Shown: piece after piece, positions 16,869 through 24,253 of the stretch
Position numbering within the stretch: the stretch's first letter is position 1
Layout: every line of letters starts with the position of its first letter
Source of the DNA: Prevotella sp.
GTDB lineage: Bacteria > Bacteroidota > Bacteroidia > Bacteroidales > Bacteroidaceae
DNA length: 64,000 nt
Direction of reading: 5' to 3'
Assembly (NCBI GenBank): GCA_024682415.1
Contig: JAIKZG010000019.1
Span: 1 to 64,000 of the forward strand
Program-made: the position numbers and the translations under genes
The notes under the pieces: model-generated
The model's input: only the letters and a program-made list of their open reading frames with translations
What the model was told of the DNA's origin: nothing
The model's database searches: none

Positions 16869-18209
16869 TTATTTTCCCAGCAGATAACGATCTTTCTTCA
16901 CAAGAAAATCAATCATATAGATTGGGAAATATGTATATTCACCTGACGTCTTCACATTTGATATACAAAACACATAAGCTTCATCAAGATTATAATTAGA
17001 AGTTTTCATCATATTATCAAGCGCTGCGTGAGCATTATAATTCTTTCCAGACTTAACTTCTATCGGAAGTACACGTCCTTTGTATTCTACAAGGAAATCT
17101 ACTTCACCTTTCTTCTTGTTATTGAAATAAAACTGCTTCTCAAATCCATGTATCAGCATTAGCTGAGAACAGAAATTTTCAACAATCGAACCATTATTGA
17201 TACTAACGTCACCGCTCAGAATCGCAGCTTTAACGTCAGAATCCATCAATTCGTTAGTCAGAAGCCCCACATCTTCCATAAAGAGTTTAAGCGTAGTGCG
17301 CTCCTTGTTTATCTGGAGAGGTATCACAGGCTCTGTAGTATTGTAAACAGGAATGGCGACTCCTGCGCTCTGAAGCCATTTAAAACTTATATTAACATCA
17401 TCGCCACGTTTCAGTCCTTCAATATCCTTCAACATGAAACGTTTCGACTTGCTGTTCAGTTCTTCAGGAATAATATCAAAAATCTGCTTTATGCTCAGTC
17501 TTTCATCTTCGGCAGCATATTTGGCTATATCTTTTCTATTTAAAGATTGTATAGCCCTGTGAGCCAAAGTCACCTGATTAAAATCACTTGTTTCCACAAA
17601 CGCATTTACCGCATCAGGCATACCGCCTACCAACAGATAATTCTGAAACATACGCATAAATTTCTCATGGATATAATCCTCAAGGGGTATTCTCTTTTCA
17701 AAGCAGTAGCGCGCATGCTCTATAAGACTGTCGTTTACATCATTCGCCCACAGAAATTCCTCAAAATCAAGCGGATACATTGTTTCACACATAAGATATC
17801 CCACCGGCCATGACTTTGCGTCTGTCAGTTCCACTCCAAGCATAGAACCCGATAAGATATATCTGTAAGAACCATCATCCACAAGAAACTTAATTATTGT
17901 CACCAAATCAAAATTCCGTGTCAGCTCCTGAATTTCATCAAGAAATATTACAGTATTACCTTTTATGAAAGGACGATCCACCAATGCAGACAAACGCATT
18001 AGAAAATCTTTCGTATCTGACGCTAATGAAAGCACCGACACTGCGTTTTTATTTTCCAAAAGGTTTAAGTATATTGATGACTCAAAGTTATCATCAGCAT
18101 ACTTTCTAAGTATATACGTTTTACCCACCTGTCTTGCTCCGTCGATAAGCAGAGCCTTTTTGCCCTCCTTCCAAATCCTCAACAGATTTTCAACCTTTCT
18201 TCTTAACAT
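16869..18209 (-). CDS. AAA ATPase with C-terminal DUF4143 domain
   Basis: 446 aa from the ATG at 18209; a TTG two codons upstream is a weaker alternative. Walker A GARQVGKT is at residues 24-31 and Walker B VIFLDEIQE near 88. The C-terminal DUF4143 part contains VDFLVEYKG...VLPIEVKSGKNY, the D-x-E-x-K pattern of restriction-endonuclease-like folds. These stand-alone ATPases are abundant and variable in Bacteroidales, and their role is unresolved; toxin-antitoxin-like, anti-invader and regulatory roles have been suggested. It is preceded by five regularly spaced direct repeats that are likely its operator. It has no operon partner, which fits an accessory, self-regulated gene. Confidence 0.88.
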   Translation of the reverse strand: MLRRKVENLLRIWKEGKKALLIDGARQVGKTYILRKYADDNFESSIYLNLLENKNAVSVLSLASDTKDFLMRLSALVDRPFIKGNTVIFLDEIQELTRNFDLVTIIKFLVDDGSYRYILSGSMLGVELTDAKSWPVGYLMCETMYPLDFEEFLWANDVNDSLIEHARYCFEKRIPLEDYIHEKFMRMFQNYLLVGGMPDAVNAFVETSDFNQVTLAHRAIQSLNRKDIAKYAAEDERLSIKQIFDIIPEELNSKSKRFMLKDIEGLKRGDDVNISFKWLQSAGVAIPVYNTTEPVIPLQINKERTTLKLFMEDVGLLTNELMDSDVKAAILSGDVSINNGSIVENFCSQLMLIHGFEKQFYFNNKKKGEVDFLVEYKGRVLPIEVKSGKNYNAHAALDNMMKTSNYNLDEAYVFCISNVKTSGEYTYFPIYMIDFLVKKDRYLLGK

Positions 18210-18251
18210 AATCAAAATTATTTAATTAGAGAATACGACTATAAATATTCC

Positions 18252-18398
18252 TGCACATTTTCAAATATCAGAACATCAAAATTTTGCATATTTTCAAATC
18301 CAGAATAGCCGCATTATGCATATTTTCTAAAGCAAATATAGCTATTTTTGCACATTTTCCAAAACTACACGCGCTAAATTCTGCACATTTTCCAAAAC
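18252..18398. repeat. Five phased direct repeats (TGCAYATTTTCHAAA) upstream of the DUF4143 ATPase
   Basis: Repeats start at 18252, 18285, 18317, 18349 and 18382, so the spacing is 33, 32, 32 and 33 bp, about three helical turns. The 15-mer core reads TGCACATTTTCAAAT, TGCATATTTTCAAAT, TGCATATTTTCTAAA, then TGCACATTTTCCAAA twice. The sequence between the cores is not conserved. The core nearest the gene overlaps a possible -33 TTTG (18262-18265 on the minus strand). The pattern is that of a cooperative protein-binding operator. The binding factor is unknown; the ATPase itself is the obvious candidate. Confidence 0.8.
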
Positions 18399-18421
18399 AT
18401 TAACTCATTACAAAGCAAAAC

Positions 18422-18454
18422 AGAGCGGCACTTTCATCACGAGAATGCCGCTCT
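18422..18454 (-). terminator. Hairpin, probable terminator of fimbrillin gene 2
   Basis: AGAGCGGCA (18422-18430) pairs with TGCCGCTCT (18446-18454). The minus-strand 3' side is T-rich (TGTTTTGC). It separates fimbrillin 2 from the DUF4143 gene. Confidence 0.55.
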
Positions 18455-18563
18455 TTCTATTTATAATATATTTGTGAAGTAAGTCGCCAAATATCATTCA
18501 TGCACTCATGAATAATCTGCTATTTTGTAGGCGACCATAATAGAATAATCAATGCCCCACTAA

Positions 18564-18583
18564 CTCCCCCCAAAATGGGGGAG
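18564..18583. repeat. CTCCCCC / GGGGGAG hairpin
   Basis: CTCCCCC (18564-18570) pairs with GGGGGAG (18577-18583), 22 bases from the stop codon of fimbrillin 2. A related hairpin with CCTCCCCC/GGGGGAGG arms is at 59852-59876, so it looks like a dispersed REP-like element. The rest of 18459-18604 holds only a loose GTCGCC/GGCGAC inverted repeat. Confidence 0.5.
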
Positions 18584-18604
18584 AACTATAATATGTGTAT
18601 TTAG

Positions 18605-20311
18605 CTAAAATGCGAGAACAGGACGAACAAGAAAATAAGAATTACTTTTCAAGTCCGTGTTGTTACCATGTACCGCGACATTACCGATGCTGGCAATTGC
18701 GCTTGAAGCAAAAGCATTCATTATATTACGTTCTGTGCTTGTCCAAATTAATTGTCCGTCAAAGAATTTTGTTGTTGTCGTATATTGGTCTACTGCCGTT
18801 AGTAAAGCGTTTATATTATTTATATAAATGTTTACATAATAATCAAGGCTTTCTTTTCTATCGTGGCTTGCACTCCATACAATATCATCATAGGCTTTTT
18901 CACCTCCAGATGTCGTATAACTTGGAGTTTTGGACATACCACCTATCTTGTAGGCTATGTTATATAATTGTCCGTTGCTTGGTAAATACCATTTACTTGA
19001 TGTTGGCGGTGCGGCTACCGTATTATTGTAATTTATTGCATAATAAATTGCTGGATAGGCAGCGTTATTTCCTATCGTCCATGTGTCTGTATATCCATCT
19101 ATGTTTAGTGCCCATGTCGTGAGTGGAGCACCATCGTCCCAATTGGTCAGAGGGGTGTCTGTATCACTCGGTCCCCATACGCAATTTGCATTTACGTTAT
19201 TTGTCGGTGCAGTTCTTAGTGCCATAGCATAGCCTAAATTCCAGCCATTTGCTTTGTCTACCGCACTTGTTGAATCAGAGAAAACTACAGCAATAGGTGT
19301 TGCTCCGCTATTGTATGCAGTAGCAAGATTTGCTGCCTTAACGATAGCAGCCTGACCATTTGCGAACGATGCGTAATAATCACCCACAGCAACGGATTCT
19401 TCACCATAATATAGAAGTTTACTTGCCGATATGTTTACTATTGCTGTATAAACATTGTTAGCTTCGTAATCACGTGGATTAACTGCTTCCGCAGTATAAA
19501 CAGCTCCGCCAACATTTACTTTGAAAGTGAGAGAAGCATTTTGTGGAATAATGCAAGCTTCAAACACTCCGTCGCTTAATTTGTGCATTGCTATATCGCT
19601 TGCGTCACCAGTCGCTGTCAATGCGCCATCTGCAGCAACATTACCGCTGCGCTTCGTTCCGCTCAAAGTAATGCCGTTAACTGTACTGTTGTTAAGATAG
19701 CTTGGATTTGCTACATTTACAGTTACGCGCACTTTCGCAATCTTATGGCTAAGACTGATGCTGTTTGTAGTATTGGAATGAACGACAGAAGCACTGCCAT
19801 ACAAGAAATCGCTGTTCTTGAAATTAGCGTCATTGTTCTGCGAAGCACTCACTGAATGTGTTGTGCCAACAACAGCGCCATCGGTAGAAGGATACCATGC
19901 GTTGGCAGTGAGGGTATTAAGATTTGTGAAATAATAAGGAGCAGCACTCGTTAGTGTTGAAGAAGAGCCACTTCCACCTATCGTGTATTGAAAGAATCTG
20001 CCATCTACCTGCACTGTAACGGCTTCGCCACCTACCCATGTCGGAGTATCATCAAGGGGAGCGCGAGAGATTTCGCCCATGCTTACTTCCACCTCTTCCT
20101 GGTGCATCACGCCAGCAAAGATAGTGTCGGTATCAAATCTTACGCTGCGAGTGTCAATTTCCATTGGGCTGACGGCATCTAAGCCAACTGAAAACGTCAG
20201 AGCTTCGCCTTTTGTAGATGATAGAAAAGCGTCATCAGAAGCGCACGACGCAAAGAGGCACGCCACCACTGCACATACCATTCCTATCGGAATTAATCTA
20301 ATCTGTTTCAT
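18605..20311 (-). CDS. Fimbrillin-family surface lipoprotein with C-terminal lectin-like domain (copy 2)
   Basis: 568 aa. Lipobox LFASC with Cys23. The mature protein carries the segment GEISRAPLDDTPTW, shared almost exactly with copy 3, then a fimbrillin-like beta domain (ANAWYPSTDG; VTVNVANPSYLNN) and a C-terminal DUF1566/FISUMP-like domain (SSKWYLPSNGQLYNI) ending FLVRPVLAF. In type V fimbriae of Porphyromonas, Arg-protease cleavage of a fimbrillin frees an acceptor groove. The conserved Arg in the SRAP motif near residue 84 is a possible equivalent, but this is inference. Copies 2 and 3 are far closer to each other than to copy 1, as after a recent duplication. Predicted location: outer membrane surface or fimbria. 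Confidence 0.82.
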   Translation of the reverse strand: MKQIRLIPIGMVCAVVACLFASCASDDAFLSSTKGEALTFSVGLDAVSPMEIDTRSVRFDTDTIFAGVMHQEEVEVSMGEISRAPLDDTPTWVGGEAVTVQVDGRFFQYTIGGSGSSSTLTSAAPYYFTNLNTLTANAWYPSTDGAVVGTTHSVSASQNNDANFKNSDFLYGSASVVHSNTTNSISLSHKIAKVRVTVNVANPSYLNNSTVNGITLSGTKRSGNVAADGALTATGDASDIAMHKLSDGVFEACIIPQNASLTFKVNVGGAVYTAEAVNPRDYEANNVYTAIVNISASKLLYYGEESVAVGDYYASFANGQAAIVKAANLATAYNSGATPIAVVFSDSTSAVDKANGWNLGYAMALRTAPTNNVNANCVWGPSDTDTPLTNWDDGAPLTTWALNIDGYTDTWTIGNNAAYPAIYYAINYNNTVAAPPTSSKWYLPSNGQLYNIAYKIGGMSKTPSYTTSGGEKAYDDIVWSASHDRKESLDYYVNIYINNINALLTAVDQYTTTTKFFDGQLIWTSTERNIMNAFASSAIASIGNVAVHGNNTDLKSNSYFLVRPVLAF

Positions 20312-20666
20312 AACTTCATCTTTTTATGTTTATAGCCTTTGTTTGTTCATTCACTTTAGTTTGGTTCGCTTGCCAAACTTATTTTCCTATCGGTCTTAAA
20401 ACATAGTATTTGCTATAAACTTGCGATAGATATAAAAACGAGGCGTGGGCAATAATCTTTATATCTATCTACAACTGGCTCGTGGAAAGCCTTGCAACAA
20501 ATAAATATAGATTATGCCCACGCTATACGCAGACATTAAACCATTATCTGTTGTCCTTGTTGCATTGAATTTTCCACGATTCGTTGTAAGAACAAGATAA
20601 TAGCTAATGCTATTTTCTAAACCAATAAGGCACATCACATCATTACAGAAGACACAATGCACATTC
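20312..20666 (-). promoter_or_regulatory. Structured 5' leader of fimbrillin gene 2
   Basis: About 355 nt, homologous to the leaders of genes 1 and 3. Helix A: GCGTGGGCA (20443-20451) with TGCCCACGC (20515-20523), continued by TAATCT (20453-20458) with AGATTA (20509-20514). Helix B: CGTGGAAA (20481-20488) with TTTCCACG (20571-20578), and TACAAC (20470-20475) with GTTGTA (20583-20588). The order of arms is interleaved as in copy 1. Small hairpin ATAGC/GCTAT at 20600-20613. Relative to copy 1, both strands of helix A and helix B have changed together. Confidence 0.7.
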
Positions 20667-20672
20667 TAATTG

Positions 20673-20702
20673 CAAATATAAACCTTATTTTTAAATCTGC
20701 AA
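20673..20702 (-). promoter_or_regulatory. Promoter of fimbrillin gene 2
   Basis: Minus-strand TTG (20700-20702), 19-nt spacer ending AAAATAAGGTT, TATATTTG (20673-20680). Transcription start expected near 20666. Confidence 0.75.
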
Positions 20703-20754
20703 GCGATTTTAAAGAAAAAGTTGAATGTGAACGCAACAACGCTGTGACGAAACC

Positions 20755-21181
20755 CACATCTTGAAATGTGAGCACCAAAACACGCTGACGAACCGCACAT
20801 CTTGAAATGTGAGCATCAAAACACGCTGACGGAGCGCACATCTTAAAATGTGAGCACCAAATTGCGCTGACGGAACCCACATCTTGAAATGTGACCACTA
20901 AATTGCGCTGACGGAGCGCACATCTTAAAATGTGAGCATCAAATTGCGCTGACGGAGCGCACATCTTGAAATGTGAGCACCAAAACACGCTGACGAACCG
21001 CACATTTTGAAATGTGAGCATCAAAACACGCTGACAGAGCGCACATCTTGAAATGTGAGCATCAAAACACGCTGATGAACCACACATCTTGAAATGTGAG
21101 CATCAAAATGCGCTGACAGAGCGCACATCTTGAAATGTGACGGCCAAAACACGCTGATGAACCACACATCTCAAAATGTGA
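20755..21181. repeat. Tandem array of eleven 41-bp units
   Basis: The palindromic core CACAT-CTTGAA-ATGTG recurs at 20755, 20796, 20837, 20878, 20919, 20960, 21001, 21042, 21083, 21124 and 21165, exactly 41 bp each time with no indels. Between cores lies GAGCATCAAAACACGCTGAC or a close variant. The array begins about 55 bp upstream of the fimbrillin 2 promoter and ends just before the small polymerase-partner gene. Units vary by point changes only. There are no unique spacers, so it is not CRISPR. A phased binding array or a minisatellite are the possibilities. Confidence 0.9.
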
Positions 21182-21224
21182 GTAAGAGCAAAACAAAAAA
21201 AAGAAATCCTAAAAACGAAAAATT

Positions 21225-21422
21225 CTATATAAGTCCCTCGCTTATTTCATCATCAATTTCCTCATCATCCATTGGCGTTTCCTTCAACGACTCATAACTG
21301 CCTTTGAGAGCCGCAAACGGAGCGAACTGCGCAGCTCGCTGCCTCATCGACATACGTGAATAATAGCGTGGTTCATGATGAGGCATATTGATAATATCAT
21401 CATATTTATCTGTCGTTTTCAT
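21225..21422 (-). CDS. YolD-like small protein, partner of the Y-family polymerase
   Basis: 65 aa. The central MSMRQRAAQFAPFAALKGSYE is the hallmark of small YolD-like proteins encoded with UvrX/UmuC-type polymerases, mainly known from Firmicutes. The tail is acidic (DDEEIDDEISEG). Its ATG overlaps the polymerase stop by 4 nt, so the two are translationally coupled. A regulatory or accessory role in translesion synthesis is likely but not proven. Confidence 0.78.
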   Translation of the reverse strand: MKTTDKYDDIINMPHHEPRYYSRMSMRQRAAQFAPFAALKGSYESLKETPMDDEEIDDEISEGLI

Positions 21423-22918
21423 GCTTTGTGCCCTCCTATCTGCATATTACGCTCAATGGCAGTTGCGCCCTCCTCAAAATTCAGACCTTTGAGAATGGCA
21501 TTCTTGCCGAATTTGCGTTTTATGGCAAGTCTTGCCGACTGCAATCGGCGTTCTTTGTCCTGTTTTTCCTTGTCTTCCGTGTTATCATTATCAGTGTCGG
21601 CAAACAAATCTAATTCCACAGCGTGGTTTTGCCTGCTGAGTTTTTCCTCCGTCATCACATTATTCGCGGTAATGGTGATTCGCCTTATCAGCAGATGCGG
21701 ATTTACTATTCTATCGTAGAGATTAACAACGGCATTGATTATTACGTTGGACGATGAAGTAAACTGATTAAGATTTGCAGAGCCATGAGCATGCTTCGGC
21801 ACTAAGCGTCCGTAACGGTCGGTAGTAGTTTCGCCATGATACTGCTCTCTTATCGCCGGATTAATAAGATTTTCCACATCATAGCCGATGGTAAGCACTA
21901 TCTGATTGGTAGCCATGCGCTTAGAAAACAAATCAAGAGCGATGGCGTCTGCCATCTCTTTCAACACCACCTTTGCTTTATTAAATGTGTAAGCACACTG
22001 CAACACCTGTCCGCTGCTGAAAGAATTGCTCTCGGGGCGATAAGCCTTTATCTCGTCCATGGTGCAAGGCTCCCAGCCCCAGGCATGGTCGATAAGCAGC
22101 TCTGCGTTTATGCCGAAAAGTTTATAAAATAGTTCCTCACGGTCTATCGACATACGAGCTATCTTGCCCATCGTGTCGATTCCGTATTTTGCAAGCTTGT
22201 CGGCAATACCTCTGCCCACGCGCCAAAACTTGGTGAGCGGTTTGTAATCCCACAGCTCTCTGCGATAAGACATTTCATCAAGCTCGGCAATTCTCACTCC
22301 ATCCTTATCAGCCTCCTTATGTTTGGCCACGATGTCCATTGCCACCTTTGCGAGATAAAGATTAGTGCCTATGCCTGCCGTGGCGGTGATACCTGTAGTA
22401 TGCAGCACGTCGCGAATCATTTTCATGGCAAGCTCATGAGCCGTCATCTTGTAAGTCCACAGATAACTTGTCACATCAATAAACACTTCATCTACGCTAT
22501 ACACATGAATATCCTCAGGCGCGACATATTTAAGATAAATGTTGTAAATGCGCTCGCTTTCTGCCATATAATGCGCCATGCGCGGCTTGGCAACGATATA
22601 GTCAAGCTCTAAATCTGGATGCGCGAGCAGCTCAAGATTATCACACGACTTTCCTCTCATTCTCCAGCCTGCCCTCTGCCTTCTCACATAGTTTACGGCC
22701 TTCACCCTCTGCACCACCTCAAACAATCGCGCGCGCCCTCCTATTCCGTAAGATTTAAGCGAAGGCGAAACAGCCAGGCATATCGTCTTTTCCGTGCGGC
22801 TTTCATCTGCCACGACAAGATTTGTCGTCAGCGGGTCGAGCCCTCTGGCGACACATTCCACAGAAGCATAAAACGACTTCATGTCTATGGCAATATACGA
22901 CTTTTCAGTTTGCATCAT
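21419..22918 (-). CDS. Y-family DNA polymerase (UmuC/UvrX-like)
   Basis: 499 aa. Catalytic carboxylates are D12 (IAIDMKSFYASVE) and D143-E144 (VYSVDEVFIDV). The steric-gate region, the helix-hairpin-helix segment (KFWRVGRGIADKLAKYGI) and a little-finger domain (SSGQVLQCAYTFNKA) follow. A Lys/Arg-rich C-terminal extension (about residues 430-499) is longer than in DinB. It is closer to UvrX/UmuC-type enzymes that act without UmuD than to DinB. It performs error-prone bypass of lesions. The presence of the YolD-like partner supports this class. I see no clear SOS box upstream. Confidence 0.9.
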   Translation of the reverse strand: MMQTEKSYIAIDMKSFYASVECVARGLDPLTTNLVVADESRTEKTICLAVSPSLKSYGIGGRARLFEVVQRVKAVNYVRRQRAGWRMRGKSCDNLELLAHPDLELDYIVAKPRMAHYMAESERIYNIYLKYVAPEDIHVYSVDEVFIDVTSYLWTYKMTAHELAMKMIRDVLHTTGITATAGIGTNLYLAKVAMDIVAKHKEADKDGVRIAELDEMSYRRELWDYKPLTKFWRVGRGIADKLAKYGIDTMGKIARMSIDREELFYKLFGINAELLIDHAWGWEPCTMDEIKAYRPESNSFSSGQVLQCAYTFNKAKVVLKEMADAIALDLFSKRMATNQIVLTIGYDVENLINPAIREQYHGETTTDRYGRLVPKHAHGSANLNQFTSSSNVIINAVVNLYDRIVNPHLLIRRITITANNVMTEEKLSRQNHAVELDLFADTDNDNTEDKEKQDKERRLQSARLAIKRKFGKNAILKGLNFEEGATAIERNMQIGGHKA

Positions 22919-23008
22919 TACAAAGGTAGTGAAATCTCAACTTGGGAGCGACATTTCCGAAAGAAAAATGTTTTTTAACACACGCGAGAGCCTTTTTTGT
23001 AGATTAGA

Positions 23009-23040
23009 TTTGCCTCGTTCGTTTTTTTTAGTTTACTTTG
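23009..23040 (+). promoter_or_regulatory. Promoter of the galactose operon
   Basis: TTTG (23009-23012), 21-nt spacer, then TACTTTG (23034-23040). It is about 70 bp ahead of the first mutarotase. The transcript may carry a leader of about 70 nt. Confidence 0.65.
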
Positions 23041-23116
23041 CAAGGACATTAAACTAACTAAAGATGTTTTTAGGCGACACATCGCCACATTTATATAACT
23101 AAAGATTATAACGACT

Positions 23117-24205
23117 ATGGATACGAGCAAAGCAGAAAACTTATGCGGCTTGAAAAGAAAGGATTTTCAAGCTGTAGTGGATGGTAAAAAGACAGACCTC
23201 TTTTTCCTCACCAACAAGAATGAGAATGCTGTGGCTATAACCAATTATGGTGGCGCGATTGTGGCTATAATGGTGCCCGATAAAAACGGAAACATGGCAA
23301 ACGTAATTCAGGGACATGACAACATCAACGATGTGGTCAATTCTCCGGAACCTTATTTGAGCACGCTCATCGGCAGATATGGCAACAGAATCTGCAAAGG
23401 CGAATTCCAACTCCATGGCAAGACTTATCATCTGCCCATCAACAACGGCCCTAATAGCTTGCATGGAGGCAAGAAAGGCTTCAACGCAAGAGTTTGGGAC
23501 GCATTGCAGATGAACGACAATTCTCTCGTGTTGAAATATGTAAGCCCATACGGCGAAGAGGGCTACTCAGGCGAAGTGAAAGTAACCGTGGTCTACACTT
23601 TCAACGACAATGATGAGCTTATCATCGAATACATGGCGACAACCAACAAGAAGACTATCATCAATCTTACGAGCCATGGATTCTTCTCTCTGGCAGGCAT
23701 TGCCAACCCTACGCCGACAATCGACAATCTAATATGTCAGATTAACGCAGACTTCTATCTTCCTATCGATGAGACTTCAATCCCAACAGGAGAAATCCGC
23801 TTCGTAAAAGGCACTCCTTTCGATTTCCGCGAGCCAAAGGCCGTGGGCAAGGACATCGATGCCGACAACGAGCAGATAAAGAATGGCGCTGGCTACGACC
23901 ACTGCTATGTGCTCAACAAGAAAGAGGAAGGCGAGCTGAGCTATGCTGCCAAGATTGTAGAGCCAGTGAGCGGACGCTCAATGGAGGTGTACACCACAGA
24001 ACCAGGCATGCAGCTCTACACCGACAACTGGGCCGACGGCTACAAGGGCCAGAATGGTGCCACATTCCCTCGCCGCAGCGCGATATGCTTCGAGGCACAG
24101 CATTTCCCCGACTCTCCTAACCGTCCTTACTTCCCATCGGTAGTGCTCAACTCCGGTGACGTGTATAAGCAGAAGACGATTTATAAGTTTGGAATAGAAA
24201 AGTAA
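23117..24205 (+). CDS. galM: Aldose 1-epimerase (mutarotase), cytoplasmic
   Basis: 362 aa without signal peptide. It interconverts alpha and beta anomers of galactose or glucose. Family landmarks: GRYGNRICKGEF, NGPNSLHGGKKGFNARVW with the catalytic His, INLTSHGFFSLAG, AGYDHCYVLN, and the catalytic Glu in CFEAQHFPDSPN. It is first in a four-gene plus-strand operon with a transporter, galactokinase and a second mutarotase. It shares about the same fold and motifs with the lipoprotein version at 26.8-28.0 kb, so the operon serves both sides of the membrane. Confidence 0.94.
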   Translation: MDTSKAENLCGLKRKDFQAVVDGKKTDLFFLTNKNENAVAITNYGGAIVAIMVPDKNGNMANVIQGHDNINDVVNSPEPYLSTLIGRYGNRICKGEFQLHGKTYHLPINNGPNSLHGGKKGFNARVWDALQMNDNSLVLKYVSPYGEEGYSGEVKVTVVYTFNDNDELIIEYMATTNKKTIINLTSHGFFSLAGIANPTPTIDNLICQINADFYLPIDETSIPTGEIRFVKGTPFDFREPKAVGKDIDADNEQIKNGAGYDHCYVLNKKEEGELSYAAKIVEPVSGRSMEVYTTEPGMQLYTDNWADGYKGQNGATFPRRSAICFEAQHFPDSPNRPYFPSVVLNSGDVYKQKTIYKFGIEK

Positions 24206-24253
24206 ACATAACAACAGAAGATAACTAAAAAAATAACGATTTAGAAATACAAA

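Noticed and set aside
16869..18209. Toxin-antitoxin or restriction system around the DUF4143 ATPase
   Set aside because: No partner gene is adjacent; calling it a defence system would go beyond the evidence.
20635..21087. 150-aa repetitive Cys-rich open frame on the minus strand
   Set aside because: It is the translated 41-bp array. Three units make 123 bp, so the frame stays open by repetition; it overlaps the fimbrillin promoter and has no start signal or domain.
20755..21181. CRISPR array
   Set aside because: Whole 41-bp units repeat with point variation; there are no unique spacers and no cas genes. The same applies to the arrays at 30238-30430 and 51741-52390.
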